Below are positions 27,918-36,179 of a stretch of 64,000 nucleotides of DNA, in pieces (the first letter of the stretch is position 1; each line of letters starts with the position of its first letter). Origin of the DNA: CANLBN01 sp050633825 (GTDB taxonomy: Bacteria > Pseudomonadota > Gammaproteobacteria > Pseudomonadales > Cellvibrionaceae); the NCBI GenBank assembly GCA_050633825.1, contig JBOEHG010000032.1, positions 1 to 64,000 of the forward strand, read 5' to 3'. Under the pieces are notes generated by a model, which was not told the DNA's origin, made no database searches, and saw nothing but the letters and a program-made list of their open reading frames with translations. The position numbers and the translations under genes are program-made.

Positions 27918-28253
27918 TCAATTAATTTGATCTGTTTTAGCAGCCATAATAAAGTCGTTACGGTGTAAGCCGCGGATTTTGTGCGTCCACCAGCGAACGG
28001 TTACCCTTCCCCACTCTGTTAACAGCGCTGGGTGATGCCCCGCTTCTTCAGCCAATTCACCAACACGATTAGTAAAGCTAAGCGCATCAACAAAATTATC
28101 GAAATCATAGGTTTTGAGCAATTGAGAAACTTCTTTCTTATCGACCACTTGCCAGCCGTCTAAAGTATCAAGTAACTCATTTTGCTCTTGAGCAGATACT
28201 CTTGGCGCATCCGCTCGGCAGGCTTCACATGTTTGATTCGCTAATGTTGTCAT
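27918..28253 (-). CDS. phhB: Pterin-4a-carbinolamine dehydratase
   Basis: This enzyme dehydrates 4a-hydroxytetrahydrobiopterin after aromatic amino-acid hydroxylation. The 111-residue protein has the family motif EEAGHHPALLTEWGRVTVRWWTH with the catalytic His pair, preceded by a short Cys-containing N-terminal segment (CEACRADAP) typical of the Pseudomonas form. No phenylalanine hydroxylase gene is adjacent. It lies 27 nt downstream of the fumarase gene on the same strand, probably in one transcript. Confidence 0.94.
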   Translation of the reverse strand: MTTLANQTCEACRADAPRVSAQEQNELLDTLDGWQVVDKKEVSQLLKTYDFDNFVDALSFTNRVGELAEEAGHHPALLTEWGRVTVRWWTHKIRGLHRNDFIMAAKTDQIN

Positions 28254-28280
28254 AACAGATCTACCTTACTGGGTATTACT

Positions 28281-29801
28281 TTATTTGATACTGATCGTAC
28301 CCTGCTCAATTTTTTCTTTCCATATCTGTGGTCCCGTTTGGTGTACGGACTCACCGTTTGAATCTACAGCAACAGTTACGGGCATATCTTTGACTTCAAA
28401 CTCATAAATAGCTTCCATACCAAGGTCTTCAAAAGCAACGACCTTAGCACCAACAATAGCCTTAGAAACAAGATAGGCAGAACCACCAACAGCCATTAAA
28501 TAAACCGCTTTATTGTCTTTAATTGCATCAATCGCTGCCTGCCCACGCTCTGCTTTACCCACCATACCGAGCAAACCGGCTTGTTCAAGCATCGCTTTAG
28601 TAAACTTATCCATGCGGGTTGCTGTTGTAGGACCAGCAGGACCCACCACCTCATCACCAACAGGATCAACAGGACCAACGTAATAGATAAAACGACCTTT
28701 CATATCAACAGGTAATGATTCACCGTTAGCTAGCATCTCTGTCATACGTTTATGCGCAGCATCTCGTCCTGTGAGCAATTTACCCGATAGCAAAATTGTT
28801 TCGCCAGGCTGCCATTCTTGTACATCTTCAGGCTTCACTGTATCTAAATTGACTCGTCGAGTGCTTGCACCAACTTCCCAAGCTATTTTTGGCCAATCAT
28901 CAAGGCTTGGTGGTGTTTGCGTCGCTGGGCCATTTCCATCAAGAGTAAAATGCGTATGGCGTGTGGCTGCACAATTAGGAATAACAGCAACGGCTTTATT
29001 AGCTGCGTGGCTAGGGAAATCTTTCACTTTAACATCTAGCACGGTTGTTAATCCGCCTAAGCCTTGGGCGCCGATGCCTAACTTGTTTACTTTATCGTAC
29101 AACTCTAAACGTAACTCTTCTGCCCGATTAGACGGACCTCGTTCTTGTAAGTCTTGAATATCAATGGGTTCTAACAAGGATTCTTTCGCTAGTATCATGG
29201 CTTTTTCTGCCGTTCCACCAACACCAATACCCAAGATACCCGGAGGACACCAACCCGCCCCCATCGTTGGCACAACCTTAAGAACCCAGTCTACGACTGA
29301 ATCGGAAGGGTTTAACATGGCAAACTTAGATTTAGCTTCACTACCACCACCTTTTGCCGCGACATGAATATCTACTTTGTTACCCGGTACAATTTTATAA
29401 TTGATCACTGCAGGGGTATTATCACCGGTATTCTTGCGTGCACCATCGGGGTCAGCCAATATTGAAGCTCGCAAAACATTATCAGGATGATTGTAAGCAC
29501 GACGCACACCTTCGTTAATCATATCTTCCAAGCTCATGTCCGCTTCAAAGCGAACATCCATACCAACCTCGACAAAGGCTGAAACGATACCGGTATCTTG
29601 ACAGATAGGTCGATGCCCTTCGGCACACATACGCGAGTTAATTAAAATTTGCGCCATGGCATCTTTTGCCGCAGGACTAGCTTCTTTTTCATAAGCTTGA
29701 TTAACCGCTTGAATAAAATCCAAAGGGTGATAATAAGAAATAAACTGTAGTGCATCAGCAACACTGGTGATTACGTCGTCTTGTTTGATTACTGTTGTCA
29801 T
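28281..29801 (-). CDS. fumA: Class I fumarate hydratase (4Fe-4S, oxygen-sensitive type)
   Basis: It interconverts fumarate and malate in the TCA cycle using a labile 4Fe-4S cluster. In 506 residues the three cluster cysteines are visible in RPICQDTG, GAGWCPPG and IPNCAATRH, and the C-terminal beta domain has VGPAGPTTATRMD and VVAFEDLGMEAI. This is the single-chain type with alpha and beta parts fused, near the length of Pseudomonas enzymes. A class II fumC is not in the window. It is followed by phhB and preceded by the coiled-coil protein gene on the same strand. Confidence 0.95.
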   Translation of the reverse strand: MTTVIKQDDVITSVADALQFISYYHPLDFIQAVNQAYEKEASPAAKDAMAQILINSRMCAEGHRPICQDTGIVSAFVEVGMDVRFEADMSLEDMINEGVRRAYNHPDNVLRASILADPDGARKNTGDNTPAVINYKIVPGNKVDIHVAAKGGGSEAKSKFAMLNPSDSVVDWVLKVVPTMGAGWCPPGILGIGVGGTAEKAMILAKESLLEPIDIQDLQERGPSNRAEELRLELYDKVNKLGIGAQGLGGLTTVLDVKVKDFPSHAANKAVAVIPNCAATRHTHFTLDGNGPATQTPPSLDDWPKIAWEVGASTRRVNLDTVKPEDVQEWQPGETILLSGKLLTGRDAAHKRMTEMLANGESLPVDMKGRFIYYVGPVDPVGDEVVGPAGPTTATRMDKFTKAMLEQAGLLGMVGKAERGQAAIDAIKDNKAVYLMAVGGSAYLVSKAIVGAKVVAFEDLGMEAIYEFEVKDMPVTVAVDSNGESVHQTGPQIWKEKIEQGTISIK

Positions 29802-29837
29802 AACTCTATTGTTACCTTGATCTATCGAATGTGGAAT

Positions 29838-30614
29838 TTACTTGGGTACGGCTGAAGGCGCGGTGCCGGAACGCTGCTTAAGTGATAAAAGGTCGCGATT
29901 GACTGTGATTCTAAATTTATCAAATGCTTCAACCGCTTCACTATGGGCGCGGACTTTTTTAGACAGTGATTGTAATTCTTTTTTTGAAGCACTTTGCTTA
30001 GTTGCTGATACCAGCGAATTGAGTTCTTTTCCTTGATCAGATAAGCGCTCACGTAGGGATTGTATTAAAAGTTCCTGTTCCGATGAGCGTTGCTGTAACG
30101 ATGATACTGGTTTGACTAGTTTCTGCTCTGTAGATGCCAAGGCTACCTGTATTTTTTTAATATCACCCTCTAGTTGCTTTTTAGCATCGGCAAGATTTTT
30201 CCGACTAGCATTTCGAGTGCCCCATAATTTATCGACCTCAGACAACACTAACTTAAGCTCTTTATCAATACCTTTTACATTCGCTGTCAAAGCGGTTAGC
30301 GATTGCGTAGATTCATCATCCGATAACAACAACTTATTCTCAAGTTCATCAATACGGGACTGTTGCTGTGTGATAATTTGCTGCGAGTTATACAACTGCC
30401 AAAAAGTATAACCCGCTGCAGCTGCTGCACTTATAGCAATTAAGAAGGTAAACCAAAGCATACCAGATGATTGCTTCTGAACAATTACCTGCTGAGGCCT
30501 AGGTGCCGATTGCCTTGGTGGCGGCTTTAGTTTAGTGCCGGATGGTGCTGAACGTTTTTCAACCACCTTTTCATCGGGGCTAGATAGTGTTGGCTCTTTG
30601 CGGTCATGTACCAT
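29838..30614 (-). CDS. Membrane-anchored coiled-coil protein of unknown function
   Basis: I do not recognise this 258-residue protein. It has a basic, Pro-rich cytosolic N-terminus (about 1-50), one membrane segment at about 52-72 (LWFTFLIAISAAAAAGYTFW), and a long Lys/Glu/Gln-rich heptad region at about 75-245, with the C-terminal part outside the membrane in the periplasm by the positive-inside rule. This bitopic shape is shared by division and envelope scaffold proteins, but nothing specific can be claimed. It lies 36 nt upstream of the fumarase gene on the same strand. Confidence 0.72.
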   Translation of the reverse strand: MVHDRKEPTLSSPDEKVVEKRSAPSGTKLKPPPRQSAPRPQQVIVQKQSSGMLWFTFLIAISAAAAAGYTFWQLYNSQQIITQQQSRIDELENKLLLSDDESTQSLTALTANVKGIDKELKLVLSEVDKLWGTRNASRKNLADAKKQLEGDIKKIQVALASTEQKLVKPVSSLQQRSSEQELLIQSLRERLSDQGKELNSLVSATKQSASKKELQSLSKKVRAHSEAVEAFDKFRITVNRDLLSLKQRSGTAPSAVPK

Positions 30615-30814
30615 AACGTTATCTTATCTTTCTCTTAATAAATACAGTTAAAAATAGGGGTTATTATGATGCCTATTCCTTTGGATATCTACCTGAGTCA
30701 TTAGACCTAGAGCAATATAAGCCTATAAAAGCTGTGTTCTGTGATATTTTCCGCTAGAATAGCGCCGGATACATTAAATAAAACAACAAATAACGATAAT
30801 GGGGGTTTATGATT

Positions 30815-31444
30815 ATGGAATTCTTCAATATTTTAATGCGCTGGGGACATTTACTGTTTGGCATTACTTGGATCGGAATGCTTTACTACTTCAACTTTGT
30901 TCAAGGTGGTTACTTCAAACAAGCCAGCCCTGAAGCACTTGCAGACGCAAAGGCAAAATTAGCGCCAAGCGCACTTTGGTGGTTCCGCTGGGGCGCAATG
31001 CTTACCTTCATTACTGGCGTCATTTTATTAGCCGGTGTTGGTAAAAATGGTCAGCTAAATGACTACATTGTCGCTGCTGCTTTGATGGGAACGCTAATGT
31101 TCCTTAATGTATGGCTGATCATTTGGCCAAACCAGAAAATCGCTTTAGGTATGGTTGAAGGCGATGCCGCCGCCGCTGGCGCAAAAGCACTGCTGGCGTC
31201 ACGCACTAATGTGTTATTTTCTGCTCCAATGGCATTCGGCATGCTAGCTGGCCCACACTTTGTTGGCCACGGTTATGGCACAGGTGCTGGTGGTATCGAT
31301 CTATGGATCATACTTGCCATTATTGCAATCTTAGAAGTGAATGCACTATTCGGAAAACAAGGGCCATTAACAACGGTTAAAGGCGTTATCCATTGTAGCT
31401 TGGCTCTAACAGCCGTTATGATCGCAGTATTTTATTTCCTATAA
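30815..31444 (+). CDS. PuuD/DUF989-like membrane protein without cytochrome domain
   Basis: The 209-residue integral membrane protein has about six hydrophobic segments and matches the membrane part of urate hydroxylase PuuD: MRWGHLLFGITWIGMLYYFNFVQG near the start, SALWWFRWGAMLTF, NVWLIIWPNQK and the SRTN block. PuuD proper carries a C-terminal cytochrome c; that domain is absent here and no CXXCH is seen, so urate oxidation is doubtful. Conserved His in transmembrane segments could bind heme. The ATG at 30815 lies 9 nt after GGGGG; one at 30809 is too close. Single gene with its own terminator. Confidence 0.78.
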   Translation: MEFFNILMRWGHLLFGITWIGMLYYFNFVQGGYFKQASPEALADAKAKLAPSALWWFRWGAMLTFITGVILLAGVGKNGQLNDYIVAAALMGTLMFLNVWLIIWPNQKIALGMVEGDAAAAGAKALLASRTNVLFSAPMAFGMLAGPHFVGHGYGTGAGGIDLWIILAIIAILEVNALFGKQGPLTTVKGVIHCSLALTAVMIAVFYFL

Positions 31445-31470
31445 TTAACGCTAAATAAACCTTAGTATTA

Positions 31471-31508
31471 AAAAAGCCTGCCGGGGTTATCCCTAGCAGG
31501 CTTTTTTG
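31471..31508. terminator. Bidirectional intrinsic terminator, puuD-like gene / rnhB
   Basis: A stem AAAAAGCCTGC...GCAGGCTTTTTT (outer arms about 31471-31482 and 31495-31507) flanked by A and T runs can end both the plus-strand membrane protein gene and the minus-strand lpx-rnhB operon. The inner part of the hairpin (GG/CC) adds pairing. Confidence 0.9.
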
Positions 31509-31565
31509 TTATCTGTGCGTGCATATTTTTACTTAATACACTTTTACAATTTAACATGAGTTTAA

Positions 31566-32171
31566 CTAGAAAAGCGCCTGCTGTGCTATCGCTTCACTCA
31601 CCGGCGCATAAGAACGGCGATGAATAGGCGTAACACCTAAGGACTGAATCGCATCACGATGTACCTGGGTTGGATAACCTTTATGCTTTGCAAAACCATA
31701 ACCGGGATATTCTTTTTCGTAGGCCACCATTTCTCTATCCCTTGTTACTTTAGCGAGTATTGATGCTGCACCGATAGCTTCAACTCGACCATCACCTTTA
31801 ATGACCGCTTCTGCATTGTAACCCCACTTGGGAATTTTATTACCATCAACTAATACATGTTCTGGCTGTATACTTAAAGACTCAACCGCTCGTTTCATTG
31901 CCAAAAGGCTAGCTTGCAAAATATTTAATTGATCAATTTCTGCTACTGATGCTCTTGCAATAGACCATGACATGGCTTTGTCGCGAATAATATCGAAGAG
32001 TTCATCACGCTTTTTTTCAGACAATTTTTTAGAATCATTAAGACCACTAATTGGATTCTCTGGATCCAATATAACAGCTGCGGTGACAACATCACCTGCT
32101 AAAGGACCGCGACCGACCTCATCAACACCGGCAACCAAAATACCCGTATAAGCACTAACAAACGGTTCCAT
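31566..32171 (-). CDS. rnhB: Ribonuclease HII
   Basis: RNase HII cuts RNA in RNA-DNA hybrids, including single ribonucleotides misincorporated in DNA. The 201 residues include the start of the active site AGVDEVGRGPLAGDV (D17, E18), LNDSKKLSEKKR, and the catalytic Asp residues in VDGN and KVTRDREM. The gene ends the long rpsB-side run and lies 5 nt after lpxB. In Pseudomonas and E. coli dnaE follows; here a terminator follows instead. Confidence 0.97.
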   Translation of the reverse strand: MEPFVSAYTGILVAGVDEVGRGPLAGDVVTAAVILDPENPISGLNDSKKLSEKKRDELFDIIRDKAMSWSIARASVAEIDQLNILQASLLAMKRAVESLSIQPEHVLVDGNKIPKWGYNAEAVIKGDGRVEAIGAASILAKVTRDREMVAYEKEYPGYGFAKHKGYPTQVHRDAIQSLGVTPIHRRSYAPVSEAIAQQALF

Positions 32172-32176
32172 AAGTA

Positions 32177-33355
32177 TTATCCTATATTATCTCGCTCAAT
32201 AAGTTCTGCTATGGCATCTGCTCCTCGCTGACTAGCACCCATTTGTAATTGCGGGTGGATATCTGCAAATTGTTTTTTCAATGCTGTTACAGCGTCAGGG
32301 TTTTCAAGCCAATATTTGGTCGCTTGCATAATTGATTCGGGTGTCGCTTTATCCTGGAGCAACTCAGGGACTAATTCTTTATTGGCTAATAAATTAGGTA
32401 AGGCCACATAAGCTACTTTTATTAGGCGAGAAATAATAGCGTAAGATAAAGCTGACTTTTTATAAACCACAACCATTGGTTTTTTTAACAACATCGCTTC
32501 AAGCGTTGTCGTTCCTGAGGCCATAACAACACAATCAGAAGCAGCCATTACCGTTTGTGAATGGCCTTTAATCACATGTATAGGCAAACTTTGTTGATTT
32601 TTTAACTGAATACTTAATTGCTCGATAATTTGTTGATAACGCAAATTATTGAGTGCTGGAACAACAATCTCTATTTCCGCGACCTCATTCGCAAGTAACT
32701 GTACAAACTGCCACAATGTTGGCCCAATAAATTCGACCTCTCCATGGCGACTTCCTGGTAATACTGCAATAATCTTTTTGCCCGTTTCTTTCAAATTAAC
32801 TTCGGGTAATAAGGTATAAAGCTTTTCTCTTGCTTCTTCAACATTTGGCTCTAAGGGAAAACGATCTGCCAGAGGGTGCCCCACGAATGTAACCGGCACC
32901 TTATGTTGATGATAAAAATCCGCCTCAAAAGGGAGTAGCGTTAACATTAAATCAACAGCTTTTTTTATGGTTTTAATACGGCCTTGACGCCAAGCCCACA
33001 CAGAAGGACTGACATAATGAACGGTCTTAATGCCTTTTTGTCGTAACTTTTTTTCCAGGGTGAGATTAAAATCTGGTGAGTCAATACCAATAACAACATC
33101 AAAATGATCTTGAGTAAAGTACTGATAAAGGTGTTTTCGAATACGGAGTAATTCCGGTAATCTTTTTAGTGGTTCGATCAAGCCCATCACCGCCAAGCGA
33201 TCTTGTGGGTATAAGGTGTCAAAACCTTCGGCGATCATACGCTCACCACCAATGCCTGAAAAATGACATGATGGGTAGCGTTTTTTTAACGCTTTAATTA
33301 AACCTGCGCCCAGAATATCACCCGAGGCTTCACCAGAAACAATACCAATTTTCAT
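32177..33355 (-). CDS. lpxB: Lipid-A-disaccharide synthase
   Basis: LpxB condenses UDP-2,3-diacylglucosamine with lipid X to form the lipid A disaccharide at the inner face of the cytoplasmic membrane (family GT19). The 392-residue sequence has the N-terminal GIVSGEASGDILGAGL, VGIDSPDFNLTL, HYVSPSVWAWRQGR, FVGHPLAD, LPGSRHGEV and ASGTTTLEAML blocks, all intact. It lies 15 nt after lpxA and 5 nt before rnhB. Confidence 0.98.
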   Translation of the reverse strand: MKIGIVSGEASGDILGAGLIKALKKRYPSCHFSGIGGERMIAEGFDTLYPQDRLAVMGLIEPLKRLPELLRIRKHLYQYFTQDHFDVVIGIDSPDFNLTLEKKLRQKGIKTVHYVSPSVWAWRQGRIKTIKKAVDLMLTLLPFEADFYHQHKVPVTFVGHPLADRFPLEPNVEEAREKLYTLLPEVNLKETGKKIIAVLPGSRHGEVEFIGPTLWQFVQLLANEVAEIEIVVPALNNLRYQQIIEQLSIQLKNQQSLPIHVIKGHSQTVMAASDCVVMASGTTTLEAMLLKKPMVVVYKKSALSYAIISRLIKVAYVALPNLLANKELVPELLQDKATPESIMQATKYWLENPDAVTALKKQFADIHPQLQMGASQRGADAIAELIERDNIG

Positions 33356-33370
33356 TAGCGATAGTCCGTG

Positions 33371-34156
33371 TTATCGAACGATTCCACGATTAGAGGCATG
33401 TAGAGAATCCAGCAGTACTTGCACTTCTTCACAATCTGCGCGTAGTATTTCAAGCTCAGAAATAGCCTCATTTAATGTTAAGTTCTTTCTATAAATAATT
33501 TTAAATGCTTGCTGTAAGCTTTTAATCGCTTCTTTCGAAAAGCCCCTGCGCGACAAACCTTCACTATTAATTGTTTTTGCTTCAGCAGGTGAACCGGTAA
33601 CCATCATATAAGCGGGAATATCTTTACCAATAGCACTGCCCATACCGGTAAAACAGTGGGGGCCAATATGGCAATATTGATGCACCAGAGTAAAGCCACC
33701 TAATATCGCCCAATCACCCACATGAACATGTCCAGCCAAGGCGGCATTGTTAACCAGAATACAGTGATTACCAATCACACTATCGTGACCAACATGGGCA
33801 TACGCCATCATCAGGTTATGATTACCGATTGTGGTTTCACTTCTATCCTGCACCGTACCTCGATGTAAGGTGACGCCTTCACGAATCGTATTATGATCAC
33901 CTATAACCAAACGAGTCGGCTCATCTTTATATTTAAGGTCTGGTGTTGATTCACCCACAGAAGAGAATTGGTAAATATGATTATGTTTGCCAATTTTAGT
34001 CGGCCCTTTAATAACGACATGCGACTCTATTTGACAACCAGAATCAATTTCTACATCAGGTCCAATGATTGAATAAGGCCCAACACTAACATCGTCGGCT
34101 AATTGAGCCGACTTATCAATAATTGCTGTGGAGTGAATAAGGTTTTGAGCCATCAT
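33371..34156 (-). CDS. lpxA: UDP-N-acetylglucosamine acyltransferase
   Basis: LpxA transfers 3-hydroxyacyl from ACP to UDP-GlcNAc, the first lipid A step. The 261-residue protein shows many left-handed beta-helix hexapeptide repeats over residues 1-190, the catalytic His in AYAHVGHDSVIGNH and the C-terminal helical RRGFSKEAIKSL region. Two tandem ATGs (34156, 34153) can serve as start. It sits between fabZ and lpxB with short gaps. Confidence 0.98.
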   Translation of the reverse strand: MMAQNLIHSTAIIDKSAQLADDVSVGPYSIIGPDVEIDSGCQIESHVVIKGPTKIGKHNHIYQFSSVGESTPDLKYKDEPTRLVIGDHNTIREGVTLHRGTVQDRSETTIGNHNLMMAYAHVGHDSVIGNHCILVNNAALAGHVHVGDWAILGGFTLVHQYCHIGPHCFTGMGSAIGKDIPAYMMVTGSPAEAKTINSEGLSRRGFSKEAIKSLQQAFKIIYRKNLTLNEAISELEILRADCEEVQVLLDSLHASNRGIVR

Positions 34157-34172
34157 CTATCGCAATAACGTC

Positions 34173-34610
34173 TTATACTTTTCGATCAGCGCAAAGAATT
34201 GTAGCAGAGGCAGCCAATTGCCCATCAACAGATGCTTTACATTCAAACTTCCATATTCCTCTTTTCTCGGAGATAACAGTAGCTTCTAATTCCAGCCTAT
34301 CTCCAGGTACAACCTGACGACGAAAACGGACTTTATCTGCACCAGCAAATAAATAAACAGAACCATCTTGAGGTGTTTTCCCTATGGTTTTAAACCCTAA
34401 AATACCAGACGCCTGAGCCATAGCTTCGATAATCATAACACCAGGGAAAATTGGCGCTTGGGGAAAGTGCCCATTAAACACTTCTTCATTAGTGGTAATA
34501 TTTTTATATGCTTTTATATACTTACCTTCTTCTAGCTCCAATACTCTATCGACGAGTAGGAATGGATAGCGATGCGGCAACCATTTTTTTATTTCTGGAA
34601 CATCCATCAT
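34173..34610 (-). CDS. fabZ: 3-hydroxyacyl-[ACP] dehydratase FabZ
   Basis: FabZ dehydrates 3-hydroxyacyl-ACP in fatty acid elongation and competes with LpxA/LpxD for 3-hydroxymyristoyl-ACP, which explains its position in the lpx cluster. The 145-residue hotdog protein has LPHRYPFLLVDRV with the catalytic His near residue 18 and GHFPQAPIFPGVMIIEAMAQ with the catalytic Glu. The ATG at 34610 is preferred; a TTG six bases upstream is also open. It follows lpxD closely. Confidence 0.97.
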   Translation of the reverse strand: MMDVPEIKKWLPHRYPFLLVDRVLELEEGKYIKAYKNITTNEEVFNGHFPQAPIFPGVMIIEAMAQASGILGFKTIGKTPQDGSVYLFAGADKVRFRRQVVPGDRLELEATVISEKRGIWKFECKASVDGQLAASATILCADRKV

Positions 34611-34622
34611 AAACAAAAAACC

Positions 34623-35645
34623 TTATTTTTTAATTGACTTCAACTGTCTCGCCATAGCATCCAGTTGATTAAAACGGGCAGCATTCTTGCGCCACTGACG
34701 AGTCTCATTCATCGGTATACCAGAAGAATATGAACCCGGAGTTGATATTGACTTACTGACCATTGTCATACCAGTAATATGCACATCATCTGTAATCGTT
34801 AGGTGGCCAACAATACCAACAAGGCCGGCGATAGTACACCGCTTACCGATGTGGGTACTACCGGCAATGGCAACAGAGGCAGCAATTGCTGTTCTTTCGC
34901 CAATATTAACATTGTGAGCAATTTGAACCTGATTATCGATTTTTACGCCATCACCGATAACTGTATTCCCAAGAGCACCTCGATCAACGGTTGTACTCGC
35001 CCCTATTTCTACCGAATGACCAATAGTGACACCACCGAGTTGCTGTATTTTTTCCCAGCCTTCAGCCGATGGCGCAAAACCAAAACCATCAGCACCTATG
35101 ACACTGGCACTATGGATAATGCAAGAGTTACCTACACTAACATCATGATATATACTGACATTAGCGTAGAGGATAGTGTTATCACCAATCGTTACGCTTC
35201 TACCAATGTACACACCCGGATAGATATGAACACCGGAACCAATCTTACTGCCTGATTCAATAGTAACATTAGCGCCAACATTGACCTCACTACCCAAAGT
35301 AACGTCATCATCAATAACTGCTGTTTTATGGATGGCAGACTTAAACGCGCCAGAAACACTATCCAAAAACAATTTGCTTAATTTTGCATAGGCAAGATAA
35401 GGGTCAGTTGTTATCAGTTTATTACCTTGAAACCCATCCTGGTCTTTTGATTTCAACAATACACAACCGGCATTGGTATCAGCTAAGTACTTATTATACT
35501 GTTTATTACTCAAAAAAGTGAGCTGCTGCGCCTCTGCATCTTGCAATGTAGCCAAGCCTTCTACGCGATAATCGCTATCTCCGACTATGTCGGCACCAAT
35601 ATAGTCAGCTAATTGCCTTAATGTATAGGAAGGCTTATCTGGCAT
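34623..35645 (-). CDS. lpxD: UDP-3-O-(3-hydroxyacyl)glucosamine N-acyltransferase
   Basis: LpxD adds the second hydroxyacyl chain to UDP-3-O-acyl-GlcN in lipid A synthesis. The 340-residue protein has the N-terminal uridine-binding domain (about 1-100), a left-handed beta-helix from about 105 to 300 with the catalytic His in IAHNVNIGE, and a C-terminal helix (QWRKNAARFNQLDAMAR). Its ATG overlaps the skp stop by one base (TAATG), which couples translation. Confidence 0.98.
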   Translation of the reverse strand: MPDKPSYTLRQLADYIGADIVGDSDYRVEGLATLQDAEAQQLTFLSNKQYNKYLADTNAGCVLLKSKDQDGFQGNKLITTDPYLAYAKLSKLFLDSVSGAFKSAIHKTAVIDDDVTLGSEVNVGANVTIESGSKIGSGVHIYPGVYIGRSVTIGDNTILYANVSIYHDVSVGNSCIIHSASVIGADGFGFAPSAEGWEKIQQLGGVTIGHSVEIGASTTVDRGALGNTVIGDGVKIDNQVQIAHNVNIGERTAIAASVAIAGSTHIGKRCTIAGLVGIVGHLTITDDVHITGMTMVSKSISTPGSYSSGIPMNETRQWRKNAARFNQLDAMARQLKSIKK

Positions 35646-36163
35646 TACTGTTTTTCTTGTAACTTGTTGAGCCTGTTAATGAGCTCTTTGGTAATATCAA
35701 AGTCAGGCGTTCTAAAGTAAGCCGCTCGCGCATTAATCAATAAGCCTATTTGCTTTTCCTTGATAATTTTAGGCACTATTTCTTCTATCTTAGGCGTCAG
35801 TTCTTTTTGTATTCTCGCTTCAACGGCAGCTTTCTCCGCATCCAATCTGCCGCCCACTTTATTGAGCTCTGCGACTTTAATTTCGAGTTTTTTACGGTGA
35901 GTTTTCTTTTGCTCGTCAGACCATGTTAGGCCATTTGTTTTTCCTTCCTCTTGTAAGGCCTGAAACTCTTTACCCATAAGGTTATATTGTTCAAGATTTT
36001 TCTTAAAAGTTTCACTATCTTTTAGTTTAGCAATAGACGATTTTGCATAATTAGAGTTGATGGCTGCTGCTTCGATATCAATCACTGCAATGTTACTTTG
36101 TGCAAAAATAATTCCCGGCAAAAGCAGAGTAAAAAAGACTGTCGTTTGTAACCATAATTTCAT
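35645..36163 (-). CDS. skp: Periplasmic chaperone Skp/OmpH
   Basis: Skp is a trimeric jellyfish-shaped chaperone that holds unfolded outer-membrane proteins for the BAM complex. The 172-residue precursor has a signal peptide (about 1-21, ending IIFAQ), then SNIAVIDIEAAAINS, a Lys/Glu-rich helical arm region (about 45-125) and the returning strand EKQIGLLINARAAYF. It lies 16 nt downstream of bamA and overlaps lpxD by one base. Confidence 0.94.
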   Translation of the reverse strand: MKLWLQTTVFFTLLLPGIIFAQSNIAVIDIEAAAINSNYAKSSIAKLKDSETFKKNLEQYNLMGKEFQALQEEGKTNGLTWSDEQKKTHRKKLEIKVAELNKVGGRLDAEKAAVEARIQKELTPKIEEIVPKIIKEKQIGLLINARAAYFRTPDFDITKELINRLNKLQEKQ

Positions 36164-36179
36164 TGATATTATCCTACTA

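Noticed and set aside
28771..29157. Plus-strand open frame of 128 codons over the fumarase gene
   Set aside because: Lies wholly antisense to a well-conserved enzyme and has no ribosome-binding site.
34803..35255. Plus-strand open frame of 150 codons over lpxD
   Set aside because: Asn/Thr/Ile-rich translation is a mirror of the hexapeptide repeats of LpxD on the other strand.
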